Below, piece after piece: positions 31,922 through 41,332 of a stretch of DNA of 64,000 nt (within the stretch, counting starts at the first letter, position 1; every line of letters begins with the position of its first letter). This DNA is from Mycetocola spongiae (lineage in GTDB: Bacteria > Actinomycetota > Actinomycetes > Actinomycetales > Microbacteriaceae). The notes beneath the pieces were generated by a model, which did not search any database, was not told where the DNA came from, and worked only from the letters and a program-made list of their open reading frames with translations. The stretch is taken from NCBI RefSeq assembly GCF_020424085.1, contig NZ_CP080203.1, positions 124,001 through 188,000 on the forward strand, given 5' to 3'. Position numbers and translations under genes: made by a program.

Positions 31922-32269
31922 CTAACCCCAGCCAAGCCGGTGTAGTTCCGCATCATCGAGCCCATAATAGTGACCGATCTCGTGAATCAGCGTGACGCGC
32001 ACCTCTTCCCGCAGCTCCTCCTCGTTCTCCACGATATTCAGGAGCGGGAGGCGGTAGATGCTGATCAGATCGGGCATCTCGCCATAACCATAGGCATCGC
32101 GGTCGGGAAGCTCGATGCCGTGATACAGACCCAGGAGATCGAGGGTGCCATCCTCGGGCAGATCCTCGATCGTGATGGCCACGTTTTCGAGCCCCTCGGT
32201 GATCTCGGCGGGGAGCGCGTCGAAGACCTCGTTTACGAGGGTGTCAAACGCATCGGCATCGAGTTCCAT
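31922..32269 (-). CDS. Zincin-type small metalloprotease
   Basis: 115 residues. HEIGHYYGLDD gives the extended zinc motif HExxHxxGxxD of the small zincin_1 family, conserved in actinobacteria with unknown substrate. Acidic N-terminus. ATG 32269 with AGGA upstream. Confidence 0.88.
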   Translation of the reverse strand: MELDADAFDTLVNEVFDALPAEITEGLENVAITIEDLPEDGTLDLLGLYHGIELPDRDAYGYGEMPDLISIYRLPLLNIVENEEELREEVRVTLIHEIGHYYGLDDAELHRLGWG

Positions 32270-32355
32270 CACGTCTGAATCCTATCGAGAATTTTCGGCG
32301 AATCGTGTAGCTCGGGCGTGGCGCGAGCCGTGGCGTGACGCGGGGCGTTAAACAG

Positions 32356-32381
32356 AAAAGAGGAGCATATGCTCCTCTTTT
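32356..32381 (-). terminator. Bidirectional terminator after tRNA-His
   Basis: 26-nt perfect palindrome AAAAGAGGAGCA.., T-ended on both strands, 12 nt from the tRNA 3' end. Confidence 0.85.
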
Positions 32382-32392
32382 CATATATTACT

Positions 32393-32469
32393 TGGGGTGA
32401 GTAACGGGGCTTGAACCCGCGACCTCCTGAACCACAATCAGGCGCTCTACCAGCTGAGCTATACCCACC
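32393..32469 (-). tRNA. tRNA-His (GTG)
   Basis: Cloverleaf on the minus strand: acceptor GGTGGGT/ACTCACC, D arm with GCTCAGCTGGTAGAGC, anticodon loop TTGTGGT (GTG), T arm GGGTTCAAGCCCC, discriminator C and encoded CCA. The extra 5' G is not encoded. Confidence 0.97.
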
Positions 32470-32553
32470 ATGTCACCACTCGATACTATCGGTTCTTTTC
32501 GTCTGGGACGAATCGAGGCCTTCGTGTCGTGCGATTGCAACGTGACTAGTCTA

Positions 32554-33174
32554 TTACATATTTGGAGCGAACTTTGCCACCACGTCCTCCGAGATGGCCT
32601 TGGCCTCCTCGGAGGTGGGTCCGGGGGTATCCACAAAGGCCGCGGCGCGATAATACGCAAGCTCACGGATGGACTCAAGAATATCGGCGAGGGCGCGGTG
32701 GCCACCGTCCTTGGCGGGGGCCTGGAAATAGACTCGGGGGTACCAGCGGTGTGCCAGCTCCTTAATGGAGGACACATCGATATTGCGATAGTGCAGGTGG
32801 TTATCCAGCTCGGGCATGTACTTGGAAAGGAATGCACGATCGGTGCCGATCGAGTTTCCCGCCAGGGGAGCCTTGCGTGCCTCGGGAATAAACGAGCGCA
32901 CATACTCGAGGACGCGGCGTTCGGCCTCCTCGAGCGAGAGCCCGTCGTTGAGCTCATTAATCAGGCCCGAGGTGGTGTGCATCGTGGTGACAAACTCGCC
33001 CATCTGTTCCAGGGCCGCGGCGCTGGGCTTGATGACCAGGTCGATGCCGGGATCAACGGGGTTGAGGTCGAAGTCTGTGATCACCACCGCGATTTCCACG
33101 AGTTCGTCAACACCAAGGTCGAGGCCGGTCATTTCACAGTCGATCCAGACCAAGCGGTCCGCGAGATTTGCCAT
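32554..33174 (-). CDS. orn: Oligoribonuclease
   Basis: 206 residues. DEDDh exonuclease: [29 protein letters not shown], and HRALADI with catalytic acids and His. Degrades very short RNAs and pGpG to nucleotides; essential in many bacteria. TAACAT lies 6 nt before the ATG (leaderless). Confidence 0.96.
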   Translation of the reverse strand: MANLADRLVWIDCEMTGLDLGVDELVEIAVVITDFDLNPVDPGIDLVIKPSAAALEQMGEFVTTMHTTSGLINELNDGLSLEEAERRVLEYVRSFIPEARKAPLAGNSIGTDRAFLSKYMPELDNHLHYRNIDVSSIKELAHRWYPRVYFQAPAKDGGHRALADILESIRELAYYRAAAFVDTPGPTSEEAKAISEDVVAKFAPNM

Positions 33175-33186
33175 GGCCCCATGTTA

Positions 33187-33233
33187 GTCCCGATCGGGGA
33201 CACTCGCGGAAATTCGCCGGATAGACTGGGGGC
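33187..33233. promoter_or_regulatory. Divergent leaderless promoter region orn / SCO4848-like gene
   Basis: TAACAT (minus, 33186-33181) and TAGACT (plus, 33222-33227) each lie 6 nt from the respective start codon; the two promoters share about 35 bp. Confidence 0.55.
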
Positions 33234-33452
33234 GTGAATACCGTACTCGCGATTTTGCTGCTGATTAATGCCGTGTATAACGCCGTGGTGTGGCCGCGGT
33301 TTTGGACCCGCGTAAAAAACGATCCTCGCGCCCGCGATGCCGCGGGTAAGCCCACCAAGTTTTATACGGTGCACGCGGTCCTGATCGCGATCGCCCTGCT
33401 GATCGCCGCCGTATCCGCCGTATTTGGCGTGATTGCCCTGATCGCCGGATAA
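33234..33452 (+). CDS. SCO4848-type small membrane protein
   Basis: 72 residues, two membrane helices (VLAILLLINAVYNAVVW and VLIAIALLIAAVSAVFGVIAL) around the conserved cytoplasmic WTRVKNDPRARDAAGKPTKFYTVH. Unknown role, conserved in actinobacteria. GTG start, leaderless. A decayed copy lies 1.1 kb downstream. Confidence 0.85.
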   Translation: MNTVLAILLLINAVYNAVVWPRFWTRVKNDPRARDAAGKPTKFYTVHAVLIAIALLIAAVSAVFGVIALIAG

Positions 33453-33794
33453 ACCACTCCGGCCATACCGGCGCGGCATCCGAAGTCCGAGTCTGAATGC
33501 CGCGACGTCGCGCGCCGTATTCTGTCCGGGGCCGCCCCCGCGGCGACCCCGGAACGCATTATCCCGGGCCTGATCTGCCCTCGCGAGTGCGTTCGCACTG
33601 CACCCGTGGGGCTCCGCCGTGACGCCGAGATCCGAGAGGGACAACGGCGGCGGGAGGCGCCCGGGATCCGGCAGCCGGGATCCCCGGCCCGCGGCGCTCC
33701 TGGTCCTCCGGACATGGCGGTATACACGCCTGTCGGTTGAGATGGCCCCCGACCTATGGCAGTGTGGGCACTCACCAAAGTTGGGGACGGTTTC
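33453..33794. other. Intergenic region without recognised gene
   Basis: No frame with a start signal and coding character. About 70 bp after the SCO4848-like gene match the flank of the decayed copy at 34476-34545. Confidence 0.5.
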
Positions 33795-34244
33795 ATGGAT
33801 TCAGAGAAACATCTTCCGGGCGATGCTGCACGCGCCGCAGGCGAGGCCACGGAGACCCCACCCTCGGCCAAAACGTTGCGGGCGATACGCAGGGGAGCGA
33901 TCATCCACGTACTCGTGGGGGCTCCGGTTGGCGCCATCACCGTCATGGGCGTTTTTCTGCTGGTGCTCCTGGGCTCATTGGGGCAGGCGTATTGGCTCCT
34001 CGTTTTTGTTCCCGTGCTACCCCTGGCGATTTTCTGGGGGCTGGATGCGTTCCTGAACGAGACGCGCCGGAGCTGGCTTCGGGGCATCATCGCCGGAGGC
34101 ATCGTGCTTATTAGTCTGCCCATTGTGGTTCGCTTTGGCATCAACCAGATCGGCTATCTGACCGGGGGCGCGCTTGCGGGCATCCTGGGAGTGTTTATCA
34201 CCCGATACCGGGACCTCTTCGGGCGCGCGAAGCCCCGGGCATAG
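33795..34244 (+). CDS. Membrane protein of unknown function
   Basis: 149 residues; hydrophilic N-terminal third then four hydrophobic segments (IIHVLVGAPVGAITVMGVFLLVLL, YWLLVFVPVLPLAIFWG, GIIAGGIVLISLPIVV, GYLTGGALAGILGVFI). Start 33795 has GGGGAC upstream. Sits between a gene and its decayed copy. Confidence 0.65.
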   Translation: MDSEKHLPGDAARAAGEATETPPSAKTLRAIRRGAIIHVLVGAPVGAITVMGVFLLVLLGSLGQAYWLLVFVPVLPLAIFWGLDAFLNETRRSWLRGIIAGGIVLISLPIVVRFGINQIGYLTGGALAGILGVFITRYRDLFGRAKPRA

Positions 34245-34363
34245 GCCGATATCGCGAGGGAGATTCCGTCGCCAAGGCTCCCGGGGAAACGCCGCGGTTC
34301 GCGCGGCCTCAATAACGGTCGGCGTCCGGTGGCGGGCCGGTGATCCTCGCAGGCCGCCCCGAC

Positions 34364-34545
34364 GACGTGGGTTGCGTGGCCGCGGTTATGCACCCGCCCC
34401 AAAATGATTCTCGCGCCCGTGATGCCGCGGATAGGCCCCATACGTTTTATCCGGTGAACGCGGTCCCGATAGCCGGATACATTAACCCGGCCAAATTGGT
34501 GCGGCACCCCGCGTATATCTCGGGGTTCCGCACCGTCGCGTGGGA
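34364..34545 (+). pseudogene. Decayed copy of the SCO4848-like gene
   Basis: Frame reading NDSRARDAADRPHTFYPVNAVPIAG aligns with NDPRARDAAGKPTKFYTVHAVLIAI of the intact gene. The first membrane helix and start are lost, and stop codons occur. Homology continues past the stop into the flank, so a segment was duplicated and one copy decayed. Confidence 0.75.
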
Positions 34546-34686
34546 TTATTCGGAGAGCACGAGGCTCTGCGCCTCCCACCCCTCCGGGACCTGGGCGAGC
34601 GCAAGATCGCGGCCGGTGGCATAGTCCTCGACCTCCACCTCGATGACCTGGGTTTCAAGTGAGCGAATAGTCACGATGATTTTCAT
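34546..34686 (-). CDS. 46-residue conserved-type small protein
   Basis: MKIIVTIRSLETQVIEVEVEDYATGRDLALAQVPEGWEAQ...: a beta-strand pair and a helix. TAGCCT lies 7 nt before the ATG, again leaderless. Unknown role. Confidence 0.6.
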   Translation of the reverse strand: MKIIVTIRSLETQVIEVEVEDYATGRDLALAQVPEGWEAQSLVLSE

Positions 34687-34815
34687 GCCAATAAGGCTAG
34701 CGGCGACCCCACCGGCAGGGGCGGGATTGACCGAACCCGGGCGTGCCGGGCGGATTACCTCAGCCGCCGTATCCGGCATGACCCGGGGCATATCCCCGCC
34801 GCGACCGGGGGCTCC

Positions 34816-34891
34816 TGGTCCCCTCGACAGGACTCGAACCTGCAACCGTCGGATTAGAAGGCCGATGCTCTATCCATTGAGCTACGAGGGG
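34816..34891 (-). tRNA. tRNA-Arg (TCT)
   Basis: Minus-strand cloverleaf: acceptor CCCCTCG/CGAGGGG, D arm GCTCAATGGATAGAGC, anticodon loop CTTCTAA (TCT), T arm CAGGTTCGAGTCCTG, discriminator A and encoded CCA. First base C is unusual but pairs well. Confidence 0.95.
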
Positions 34892-35025
34892 CAACCATGA
34901 CAGCATACTAGACGCCGAGGCGAGCGTCGCGAATCGGGTGGGAAAGCGGTGTCGCCCGCGCGAGCCGGGGCCGGAGCCGATTTATGGAGGTTGGCGCGCG
35001 GCGGCGGGAGGATTAGATTAGAGGA

Positions 35026-35856
35026 ATGAGAGCACTCCAGGAACGGATCATTTCCGAGCTTCACGTTCACCCCGAGATCGACCCGCGCACCGAGATCAAC
35101 CGCCGCGTCTCCTTCCTCTCCGAATACCTGCGCGCCTCGGGCGCGCGCGGATTTGTCCTGGGCATCAGCGGCGGGCAGGACTCCTCCCTCGCCGGACGCC
35201 TGTGCCAGCTCGCCGTCGAACGCGTGCGCGCCGAGGGGGGCACCGCACGCTTCATCGCCGTGCGCCTCCCGCACGGGGTGCAGCACGATGAGGACGATGC
35301 GCAGCTTGCGCTCACCTTCATCCGTGCCGATGAAAATAGCACCGTGGATATTCGTCCCGGAGTGGACGGTATCGCCGCCGAGTTTCGGCGGGCCACCGGC
35401 GAGGACATCACCGATTTTAATAAGGGCAATGTGAAGGCGCGGATGCGCATGATCGCGCAATACGCGCTGGCCGGCCAGGACGGCCTGCTGGTTGTGGGCA
35501 CCGATCACGCGGCCGAGGCCGTCACGGGGTTTTATACCAAATTTGGTGACGGTGGGGCCGATGTCCTGCCGCTCGCCGGACTCACCAAGGGCCAGGGCAA
35601 GGACCTGCTGCGCGAGCTGGAGGCGCCGGCCCGTCTCTACGAAAAAATCCCCACGGCCGATCTGCTCGACGATGAGCCCGGCCAGACCGATGAGTCCAGC
35701 CTGGGCGTGGAATATACCCAGATCGACGCCTATCTGCGCGGCGAGGAGATCGCCGAGGAGGCAGCCCTCGCGATCGAGCGACGCTTCATCACGAGCCGCC
35801 ATAAGCGCGCGCTGCCCGTGGGCCCCGCCGATACCTGGTGGCGGGAACTGCCGTAA
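35026..35856 (+). CDS. nadE: Ammonia-dependent NAD synthetase
   Basis: 276 residues. ATP-binding SGGQDSS (48-54), [48 protein letters not shown] are diagnostic. No glutaminase domain, so it uses ammonia. Final step of NAD synthesis. TAGATT lies 6 nt before the ATG. Confidence 0.97.
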   Translation: MRALQERIISELHVHPEIDPRTEINRRVSFLSEYLRASGARGFVLGISGGQDSSLAGRLCQLAVERVRAEGGTARFIAVRLPHGVQHDEDDAQLALTFIRADENSTVDIRPGVDGIAAEFRRATGEDITDFNKGNVKARMRMIAQYALAGQDGLLVVGTDHAAEAVTGFYTKFGDGGADVLPLAGLTKGQGKDLLRELEAPARLYEKIPTADLLDDEPGQTDESSLGVEYTQIDAYLRGEEIAEEAALAIERRFITSRHKRALPVGPADTWWRELP

Positions 35857-35863
35857 ACCATAA

Positions 35864-35907
35864 GCGCCCTCGGGCCCGCACCCCGAGGGGAGCGGGCCCG
35901 AGGGCGC
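35864..35907. terminator. Large hairpin between convergent genes
   Basis: Perfect 15-bp GC-rich stem (35864-35878 with 35893-35907) with a 14-nt loop that itself can pair. No T tract; serves both the nadE and the leftward membrane-protein transcripts. Confidence 0.75.
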
Positions 35908-35919
35908 CGTGATATTGGC

Positions 35920-36663
35920 CTAGAGCGGATGCGGCGTGGGACGGTCCCCGCCGGAATCCGGGGTGACCGCCTCGATGGCCGCCACATCATCGATCAGGCG
36001 CTGGGTGCCGGTATCGGCCCCCGCGAGCGGGGACGTGACGGCGGCGGGAAGCGTGGTGGTGGGGGCCGCGGCATCCACCCCAAAGGGGCGGGCGGGCTCG
36101 GCGGGCGTGGTGGTGGCGCGGGCATCCACCCAGCGATCGGCCGCGGGGGCCTCCGCAGCGGGCTCGGTGCTCTCAAAACGCCAGCGACCCAGGTCTTCCT
36201 CGAAGATTTTTTTGGCGCGGCCGGGACGATTCTGCCATTCGATCAGGCGATCGCGGAACTCGGCGATCACCGGGTCAAGCTCAAAACCAAACGTGGCCGA
36301 ATGGCGCTTCAGCTCGGCCAGCTGATGCGAGGACCAGTTGGCGGCGAGGGCGGAGCCACGCACCGGAAGAAGACGAATGAGAATATCGGCCTGCCCCACG
36401 GCGCGATCGGCGAGAACCTGCTCCTGCGGGGTGAGCGAGGACCAGACCGCGGCCTCGGTGGAGGCGTCAATAAGGGCGGCAATGGCCGCCACCTTGCCCT
36501 CGCGGTCGCGCTGGGCCAGTAGCCTGCGAACCACGCCGCGAGAAATGAGCGAGGCGATCAGCCCCGAAATGATAATGGCCACGGCGGCCACCACCACGCT
36601 AAAAAGCACGGGACGGGCCTCGGTGGAGGCCAGCCAATCGGTAAAAGAGTTCCACGAGTCCAT
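35920..36663 (-). CDS. Membrane-anchored protein of unknown function
   Basis: 247 residues. N-terminal membrane helix (VLFSVVVAAVAIIISGLIASLIS), a helical cytoplasmic domain with ADILIRLLPVRGSALAANWSSHQLAEL, and a Pro/Ala-rich tail. The pattern is familiar from Microbacteriaceae hypothetical proteins. No enzymatic motif. Confidence 0.75.
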   Translation of the reverse strand: MDSWNSFTDWLASTEARPVLFSVVVAAVAIIISGLIASLISRGVVRRLLAQRDREGKVAAIAALIDASTEAAVWSSLTPQEQVLADRAVGQADILIRLLPVRGSALAANWSSHQLAELKRHSATFGFELDPVIAEFRDRLIEWQNRPGRAKKIFEEDLGRWRFESTEPAAEAPAADRWVDARATTTPAEPARPFGVDAAAPTTTLPAAVTSPLAGADTGTQRLIDDVAAIEAVTPDSGGDRPTPHPL

Positions 36664-36749
36664 GAGCGGAAGAATACCCGCGTTCGGGGCTGTTCGGGGT
36701 GCTCCGCGCTGCCGTGTCGCTGTATTCCCGGGCTTTTAGCGGGGACGGG

Positions 36750-36983
36750 CTAGAGGCAGTGCAGGCAATCGATGGCCTCGTCGGCGCTCCAAAACTCGCC
36801 GAGCGACGCAAAGCTCGCGCGCGAGGTGATGAATCGTTTGGCCAGGTAGCGGGAGCCCTCCGCGGTATCGAGGCGCTCCAGATGGCCCACGATGCGATCG
36901 TCTCGCGCGATGACGCGCCAGAGGGAATCACGGACCGCCACGAGGCGAAGTCCGCCGTGCTGGGTAGAGGTGAGTGGCTTCAT
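36750..36983 (-). CDS. 77-residue hypothetical protein
   Basis: MKPLTSTQHGGLRLVAVRDSLWRVI...; strand-rich first half (possible PAS-like or SH3 piece: LWRVIARDDRIVGHLE) and a helix ending CLHCL. TAGCGT 7 nt before ATG (leaderless). Confidence 0.6.
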   Translation of the reverse strand: MKPLTSTQHGGLRLVAVRDSLWRVIARDDRIVGHLERLDTAEGSRYLAKRFITSRASFASLGEFWSADEAIDCLHCL

Positions 36984-37141
36984 GGCTATTACGCTACGCG
37001 GCACCCCCGACAGTGCCGCCACGCCCGGGATCACCGCGCCGGTTTCCGTGCGCGGGCCGCGGGGAACAATGCGGCGCCCTGCGGTGTTATATTCGGCGGG
37101 CGAAGACTCGACTCGCACGGAACCTAAGGAGAACGATCACG

Positions 37142-37669
37142 GTGAAAAGCTATGTACTCGGCGGTGGATGTTTCTGGTGTCTGGACGCGGTCTATCGTTC
37201 GCTGCGCGGCGTGAGCGACGTGGTCTCCGGCTATACCGGGGGCACGCTGGTCGCACCCAGCTATGAGGCCGTATGCACGGGGCATACCGGCCATGCCGAG
37301 GTGGTGGAGGTCACATTTGATGAGACCATCATCCCGGCCGAAATTATTCTTGATGCCTTCTTTACGCTGCACGACCCGCGCCAGCTGAACCGGCAGGGCA
37401 ATGATGTGGGCACGCAGTATCGCTCCGCGATGTTTTATCGCAGCGAGGAGGAGCGCGCGGAATTTGAGGCGGCGCGCGAGCGGGCCGATGAGATCTGGGG
37501 AGGCGGAGTGGTCACGGAGATCTCCCCGCTCGGCGAGTTTTATCCGGCCGAGGACTATCACCAGGACTTTTTTGCCAAGAACCCGGGACAGGGCTATTGC
37601 CTCGCGGTGACCGTCCCCAAGGTGAACGCGGTGCGCCGCCGTTTCGCCGAATATACGCGCCCGCTCTAA
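37142..37669 (+). CDS. msrA: Peptide methionine sulfoxide reductase A
   Basis: 175 residues. GGGCFWCLDAVY carries the catalytic Cys; YTGGTLVAPSYEAVCTGHTGHAEVVEV and QYRSAMFYRSEEE, AEDYHQDFFAKNP are diagnostic. Repairs methionine-S-sulfoxide. GTG start with AAGGAG about 10 nt upstream. Confidence 0.96.
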   Translation: MKSYVLGGGCFWCLDAVYRSLRGVSDVVSGYTGGTLVAPSYEAVCTGHTGHAEVVEVTFDETIIPAEIILDAFFTLHDPRQLNRQGNDVGTQYRSAMFYRSEEERAEFEAARERADEIWGGGVVTEISPLGEFYPAEDYHQDFFAKNPGQGYCLAVTVPKVNAVRRRFAEYTRPL

Positions 37670-38026
37670 GGAGAGTTATTCCCGGGGCTTGCGTGGGGAA
37701 TGAATTATCCACAGAAGGCGCGAGGAGTGCGTGAGGGGAGCGGGGGAGGGGGACACTGGAGTGGTGGGGTCTCCGGTGCGTCCCTCGAATAATCCCCGGC
37801 ACACATCGCAACCGGGCACATCACGCCCCTCGCCGGGGCGGTCATCAACGTGGCCGCCCCGGGGAATGGGGTGAGGCAGGCGGGGCGAGGCCGGTGGGAA
37901 GAGGTCGGCGGGGTGAGGTCGGCGAGATAAGTCCTGCGGGGCGGGGTTAGCGGGAAGAGGCCGACTGGAAGAGGCCGGCGGGACGGGGTCGGCGGGACTG
38001 CATGCGCAGACGCCGGGCTTGCTTAT
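37670..38026. other. Intergenic, G-rich degenerate repeats and one DnaA-box-like site
   Basis: TTATCCACA (37705-37713) equals a consensus DnaA box but stands alone. Positions about 37890-38000 contain loose GGAAGAGGCCGGCGGG-type repeats. No gene. Confidence 0.55.
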
Positions 38027-38459
38027 TGAGCCCGAGTGCCGAGATCGGGCGTCGAGATCGGGCGTCGAGATTGGGCACCGAGCTTGGGTGCCGAGGTTGA
38101 GTGCCGAGCCCGAGTGTCGAGGTTGAGTTCCGAGACTGAGTGCCGAGATTGGGCGTCGAGACTGAGCGCCGAGCCCGAGTGTCGAGGTTGAGCGTCGAGA
38201 TTGGGTGCCGAGCTTGGGTGCCGAGGTTGAGTGTCGAGCCCGAGTGTCGAGCCCGAGTGTCGAGCCCGAGTGTCGAGGTTGAGCTCCGAGACTGGGCGTC
38301 GAGATTGAACTTCAAGACTGAGCGCCGAGATTGAGTGCCGAGCCCGAGTGGCGAGGTTGAGCGTCGAGGTTGAGTACCGAGACTCAGCGTCGAGGTTGAG
38401 TTCCGAGACTGAGCGTCGAGGTTGAGTTCCGAGACTGAACATCAAGACTGAGCGCCGAG
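38027..38459. repeat. 13-bp minisatellite, 33 units
   Basis: 33 head-to-tail units of exactly 13 bp (38027-38455) plus a partial. Unit pattern CGAGNYYGRGYNY; changes are almost all transitions at fixed positions, with no indel. Blocks of four units (for example 3-6 and 13-16) recur, indicating higher-order duplication. The minus strand is open in all frames, but no start signal supports a protein. Confidence 0.9.
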
Positions 38460-39021
38460 CTTTATTGCCTCAGTGTGGTGTGGTGCTTATGGGGTCGTGA
38501 GTCCCTCCGGCGGAGCATTCCGCGGTCCCGCACGCGGCGAGGCGCACCGGGCGCGGGTGTGCGGGGCGCGTGGCGTTCCTTCTCGCAGCCCGTGATTGGT
38601 CATCGGTTTTCGAGGTGCATCCCGAAGAGCCTCCGATGATGGTGGATTCACGATCGGCGATTATGGATCCGGAATCGGCATGGACGCGTTGGGTTCCCGG
38701 GCGCCGCGGCATCCGGAGCCTCCCCGGTCCCGGCCGGGTCCGGGATAACCGCGCGTCTCGGCGGGAGGTTCCCGGGGTGCCCCGGGTGGGGCGCGTGGGG
38801 GCGCTATCGCGCGTATGCGTGTTTACGCTGTCGGCCTCCCGGGGCCGCAATCACGCCACACGCGTCGCATCGCGCCCCCGTACCCGGCAAATCGCTGTGT
38901 GCTTTCACCCAAAAAAATTATGGACCGCCTAGACTCGGATCGGTCTCTGTTGTGGCCCCCGCCGCCGGCGGGTGTCGCCTCCGCGACCAGAACCAAGAGA
39001 AATCAGCCTGAGGAGTTCTTT
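38460..39021. other. Intergenic region without convincing gene
   Basis: Frames on both strands lack ribosome sites and have random-looking composition. The promoter of the following lipoprotein gene must lie near its right end. Confidence 0.5.
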
Positions 39022-39522
39022 GTGATAGTGCGTTCATCGGTAGTGGCCGGTCGGGCACGCCGCCGCCCCCTGGTCCCGACGCTGGGTATCCTGGCGCTGA
39101 GCGCCCTGCTGCTCTCGGGCTGCTCGATCGGCGGGGACGCTCCCGCCTCGCCCAAACCCTCCGCCTCCACCGAGGCCCCGACCGAACCCGCGGTACTGAT
39201 CCCCGGCGGCAGCGCCGAGGAAAACCTGCCGTTTTTTGACCAGGTGAACCGCGCGACCCTCGCCGCCAATCCCGAGGCCCTGGGCCGCGAGATCATCGAC
39301 GGCCTCGTGGCCGCGGGCTTTGATAAGTCCACGATGCAGGTGGGCTCGGATACCACCACGCTGGGTCGCCCCGTGGATGCCCTCGAATTTGCCGTTCGCT
39401 GGGGAGATCAGTGTCTCCTCGGCCAGAACGGCCCCACGGTGGGTGGCTACCACTCCACCGTTTCCCCCGCACTGAATTCCGGAGGCTGCCTCGTGGGCAG
39501 CACCCGCCCGATAGACTGGTAG
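39022..39522 (+). CDS. Secreted lipoprotein (DUF6993-like)
   Basis: 166 residues from GTG 39022 (GAGGAG upstream). Basic signal peptide and lipobox ALLLSGC; Ser/Thr/Pro linker; C-terminal domain with LGREIIDGLVAAGFDKSTMQV ... VRWGDQCLLGQNGP ... GGCLVGSTRPIDW, a pattern of Microbacteriaceae lipoproteins. Two Cys likely form a disulfide. Ends 4 nt before ettA. Confidence 0.82.
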   Translation: MIVRSSVVAGRARRRPLVPTLGILALSALLLSGCSIGGDAPASPKPSASTEAPTEPAVLIPGGSAEENLPFFDQVNRATLAANPEALGREIIDGLVAAGFDKSTMQVGSDTTTLGRPVDALEFAVRWGDQCLLGQNGPTVGGYHSTVSPALNSGGCLVGSTRPIDW

Positions 39523-39526
39523 CGAT

Positions 39527-41209
39527 ATGGCTGAATATATTTACTCGATGGTCCGAACCCGCAAGGCGGTCGGCGATAAACTGATCCTTGATGACGTCAC
39601 GATGGCGTTCATCCCCGGTGCCAAGATCGGTGTGGTGGGCCCCAACGGTGCCGGTAAGTCCACGATCCTGAAGATCATGGCGGGCCTCGACACCCCGAGC
39701 AACGGTGAGGCAAAACTCACCCCCGGTTATTCCGTCGGAATCCTCATGCAGGAGCCCGAGCTCGACGAGTCCAAGACCGTCCTCGAAAACGTCCAGGAGG
39801 GCGTGGGGGAGATCAAGGGCAAGATCGACCGCTTTAACGAAATCTCCGCCGAAATGGCCGAGCCCGATGCCGACTTCGACACGCTGCTGGAGGAGATGGG
39901 CAAGCTGCAGGAGGCCATCGACGCCGCCGATGCCTGGGACCTCGACTCCCAGCTGGAGCAGGCGATGGACGCCCTGCGCTGCCCGCCCGGGGACGCCGAG
40001 ATCACCAACCTCTCCGGTGGTGAGAAGCGTCGCGTGGCGCTCTGTAAGCTGCTGCTGCAGAAGCCCGATCTGCTGCTGCTGGATGAGCCCACTAACCACC
40101 TCGACGCCGAGAGTGTTCTCTGGCTCGAGCAGCACCTCGCGAAGTATCCCGGCGCCGTGCTCGCCGTGACCCACGACCGGTACTTCCTCGACCACGTGGC
40201 CGAGTGGATCGCCGAGGTGGACCGCGGAAAGCTCTACCCCTATGAGGGCAACTACTCCACCTACCTGGAGAAGAAGCAGGAGCGCCTGCAGGTTCAGGGC
40301 AAGAAGGACGCCAAGCTGTCCAAGCGCCTCGCCGAGGAGCTGGAATGGGTTCGCTCCAACGCCAAGGGCCGCCAGGTGAAGTCCAAGGCGCGTCTCGCCC
40401 GCTATGAGGAGATGGCAGCCGAGGCCGAGCGCACCAAAAAGCTCGACTTTGAGGAAATTCAGATTCCCGCCGGGCCCCGCCTGGGCTCCGTGGTGCTGGA
40501 GGCCAAGGGCCTCACCAAGGGTTTTGAGGGTCGCACCCTGATCGAAAACCTCAGCTTCTCGCTGCCGCGCAACGGCATCGTGGGCATCATCGGACCGAAC
40601 GGTGTGGGTAAGACCACCCTGTTTAAGACCATCGTGGGCCTCGAGCCCCTGGACGCCGGTGAGCTGAAGATCGGTGAGACCGTGAAGCTCAGCTATGTGG
40701 ACCAGAGCCGCGGCGGCATCGACCCGGAGAAAAACCTCTGGGAGGTTGTCTCCGATGGACTCGACTATATCCAGGTGGGTAACGTCGAGATCCCCTCGCG
40801 CGCCTATGTCTCCACGTTTGGTTTTAAGGGCCCCGATCAGCAGAAGAAGGCAGGTGTGCTCTCCGGTGGTGAGCGTAACCGCCTGAACCTCGCCCTCACC
40901 CTGAAGCAGGGCGGAAACCTCCTGCTTCTGGATGAGCCCACCAACGACCTGGACGTGGAAACCCTCGGTAGCCTCGAAAACGCGCTGCTGGAGTTCCCCG
41001 GTTGTGCCGTGGTCATCACCCACGACCGGTGGTTCCTCGACCGCATCGCCACGCATATCCTCGCCTATGAGGGTACCGAGGAGAACCCGGCGCAGTGGCA
41101 CTGGTTCGAGGGTAACTTCGAATCCTATGAGCAGAATAAGATCGAGCGCCTCGGTGCCGACGCGGCCAAGCCCGGCCGTGCCACCTACCGTAAGCTCACG
41201 CGCGACTAG
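39527..41209 (+). CDS. ettA: Energy-dependent translational throttle ABC-F protein
   Basis: 560 residues, two ATPase domains (GPNGAGKST, GPNGVGKTT; LSGGEKRRVALC, LSGGERNRLNLA), the arm/PtIM linker (about 245-300) and no membrane part. EttA gates the ribosomal E site according to ATP/ADP ratio. Length and both domains fit EttA rather than Uup. Confidence 0.95.
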   Translation: MAEYIYSMVRTRKAVGDKLILDDVTMAFIPGAKIGVVGPNGAGKSTILKIMAGLDTPSNGEAKLTPGYSVGILMQEPELDESKTVLENVQEGVGEIKGKIDRFNEISAEMAEPDADFDTLLEEMGKLQEAIDAADAWDLDSQLEQAMDALRCPPGDAEITNLSGGEKRRVALCKLLLQKPDLLLLDEPTNHLDAESVLWLEQHLAKYPGAVLAVTHDRYFLDHVAEWIAEVDRGKLYPYEGNYSTYLEKKQERLQVQGKKDAKLSKRLAEELEWVRSNAKGRQVKSKARLARYEEMAAEAERTKKLDFEEIQIPAGPRLGSVVLEAKGLTKGFEGRTLIENLSFSLPRNGIVGIIGPNGVGKTTLFKTIVGLEPLDAGELKIGETVKLSYVDQSRGGIDPEKNLWEVVSDGLDYIQVGNVEIPSRAYVSTFGFKGPDQQKKAGVLSGGERNRLNLALTLKQGGNLLLLDEPTNDLDVETLGSLENALLEFPGCAVVITHDRWFLDRIATHILAYEGTEENPAQWHWFEGNFESYEQNKIERLGADAAKPGRATYRKLTRD

Positions 41210-41332
41210 GCGTCACGCAGCCGAGGGCCCGCGCGCCGCGCGGGGAATACCATGCCCTGAGGGCAGGGAGTTCCCTGCGCGGAACCGGGCCCTCACCCGT
41301 TTCACCCCGGATTCTAAAAGGAGCGCCCACCC

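Noticed and set aside
37705-37713. DnaA-box-like TTATCCACA as replication origin
   Set aside because: Single site, no dnaA/dnaN genes or AT-rich unwinding region nearby.
38023-38445. Leftward open frame across the minisatellite as a repeat protein
   Set aside because: No ribosome site; openness is a by-product of repeat composition in all three frames.
38027-38459. 13-bp repeats considered as a CRISPR array
   Set aside because: Units are contiguous with no spacers and too short; no cas genes nearby.
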